This document shows positions 14,441-15,163 of a DNA stretch of 15,163 nt, in pieces. The stretch is from positions 1-15,163 of the forward strand of contig CALDZS010000319.1 in assembly GCA_937944065.1 (NCBI GenBank), in the 5' to 3' direction. The notes under the pieces are model-generated. The model was given only the letters and a program-made list of their open reading frames with translations. It ran no database searches and was not told the origin of the DNA. This stretch comes from an uncultured Amylibacter sp. GTDB taxonomy: Bacteria > Pseudomonadota > Alphaproteobacteria > Rhodobacterales > Rhodobacteraceae. Made by a program: the position numbers and the translations under genes. The stretch's first letter is position 1; the number at the start of each line of letters is the position of its first letter.

Positions 14441-14812
14441 TTACCTAATTGCACGTGAAGAACACTGGCCACGGCCTTGAGAAACTACTAACTGACCAGA
14501 TAAATCAAAAGAATGGCGGCTGTGGACTGCCTCACCGTTTGCTCTGATGGTAGTCATCGAAATTGGAAGCGTGCCTTGCGCGATAAGTTCTATAAAAATC
14601 CAATTCTTTGAAATTGGATCAAGATAACCATCTACGTAATTTCCCACGCCGATCTCTTGTCCCATTCGAGATCTACTTCCATCATCATAATTTGTTATTA
14701 TGAAATTTGGAATTATAGATGGGAAAGAGCATTCATGAGTTACTATTTCTGCGTTTAATGCCACAGGAACAGACAAGGCGAGTAATGTCACAAATGACAG
14801 TTTCGAGATCAC
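14441..14812 (-). CDS. Small secreted protein of unknown function, overlapping rpoD stop
   Basis: 123-residue predicted exported protein. The signal peptide MISKLSFVTLLALSVPVALNA is followed by a mature part of about 100 residues that looks beta-rich, with one cysteine near the start (HECSF) and one near the end (GRGQC), probably a disulfide closing the domain. The start is a GTG (14812-14810) whose last two bases are the first two of the rpoD stop (GTGA). It is the only start that keeps the signal peptide, which supports it and implies translational coupling to rpoD. The coding sequence is AT-richer than rpoD. The D-G-x-x-x and terminal G-x-C layout resembles small secreted proteins of the roseobacters, but I cannot name a family. 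Confidence 0.65.
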   Translation of the reverse strand: MISKLSFVTLLALSVPVALNAEIVTHECSFPSIIPNFIITNYDDGSRSRMGQEIGVGNYVDGYLDPISKNWIFIELIAQGTLPISMTTIRANGEAVHSRHSFDLSGQLVVSQGRGQCSSRAIR

Positions 14813-15163
14813 TGATCCAAGAAACTCCGCAACGTGCGAGACCGACTTGGATGCTTCAACTTACGAAGCGCCTTCGCCTCGATCTGACGGATGCGCTCGC
14901 GGGTCACGCTGAACTGTTGTCCAACCTCTTCCAACGTATGATCCGTGTTCATGCCGATACCAAAGCGCATGCGCAACACGCGGTCTTCGCGCGGGGTCAG
15001 CGATGCCAACACCCGTGTTGTGGTTTCTTTCAGGTTGCCCTGAATGGCGCTGTCCAGCGGTAGGATTGCGTTTTTGTCTTCAATGAAGTCGCCCAACTGG
15101 CTGTCTTCTTCGTCACCAATAGGGGTTTCCAAAGAAATCGGTTCTTTGGCGATCTTCATCACC
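14809..15163 (-). CDS. rpoD: Housekeeping sigma factor RpoD (sigma-70), C-terminal part
   Basis: Primary sigma factor of RNA polymerase. Only the last 117 codons are in the window; the 5' end lies beyond base 15163. Visible are the end of region 3, KIAKEPISLETPIGDEEDS (about 3-21 of the visible part), then region 4.1 (LTPREDRVLRMRFGIG) and the region 4.2 helix-turn-helix that reads the -35 element (LEEVGQQFSVTRERIRQIEA, followed by KALRKLKHPSRSR). The C-terminus SFLDQ is typical of alphaproteobacterial RpoD. The stop overlaps the GTG of a small secreted protein gene by four bases. Confidence 0.97.
   Translation of the reverse strand, partial: VMKIAKEPISLETPIGDEEDSQLGDFIEDKNAILPLDSAIQGNLKETTTRVLASLTPREDRVLRMRFGIGMNTDHTLEEVGQQFSVTRERIRQIEAKALRKLKHPSRSRTLRSFLDQ

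Noticed and set aside
14377..14479. Minus-strand short frame ending in SIAVKWLDEDMGR, possible gene remnant
   Set aside because: About 35 codons with only internal GTG starts, overlapping the end of the secreted protein gene; too short and without a known relative to call.

Overview
The window looks like the chromosome of a marine alphaproteobacterium of the Roseobacter group (Rhodobacteraceae), probably one of its lower-GC members. The clues are the nrdR-ribD and ribE-ribH-nusB gene neighbourhoods, the Kdo-linker capsule trio, the ExoK-like GH16 enzyme, the TTAA-N7-TTAA (CtrA-type) motif and an alphaproteobacterial RpoD C-terminus. This placement rests on recognised protein families and gene order, not on a search. 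Sixteen protein genes are supported. Two (metG and rpoD) are cut by the window edges. No rRNA, tRNA, CRISPR array, insertion sequence or integrase was found, and no gene-free stretch exceeds about 220 bases.

Layout. Positions 1-2607 (minus strand) hold metG and a YcaD-like MFS transporter. Positions 2684-4912 (minus strand) form a compact run ribE-ribH-nusB-yceI; ribH and nusB overlap by 4 bases. Positions 5150-9711 (plus strand) hold three capsule genes: kpsS, a BexD/CtrA/Wza-type outer-membrane export lipoprotein, and kpsC with two catalytic modules. They supply the Kdo linker and the outer-membrane exit for an ABC-transporter-type capsule. The ABC transporter, the inner-membrane adaptor and the repeat-unit enzymes are not here. 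Positions 9712-11993 (minus strand) hold ribD, nrdR and tdk, a riboflavin and deoxynucleotide supply group. Position 12212 onwards (plus strand) is a secreted ExoK-like GH16 glycanase. It meets tail to tail a minus-strand pair, a SRPBCC protein and a DUF1304 membrane protein. The right end (13941-15163) is more AT-rich. It holds a small secreted protein on the plus strand and, on the minus strand, rpoD followed by a small secreted protein whose GTG start overlaps the rpoD stop.

How the parts connect. Riboflavin genes lie on both sides of the capsule trio: ribD on one side, ribE-ribH on the other. Riboflavin synthase and RibD look intact. RibH has the lumazine synthase fold signature but lacks the family's active-site residues, which is the most unusual point in the window. 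The capsule genes and the GH16 enzyme together suggest active surface-polysaccharide biology. The GH16 promoter region carries a perfect CtrA-type motif and a near-perfect 20-base palindrome at the ribosome-binding site, and the kpsS promoter region carries a separate 15-base palindrome. Apart from these points the region is ordinary core chromosome. I see no convincing new multi-gene system.
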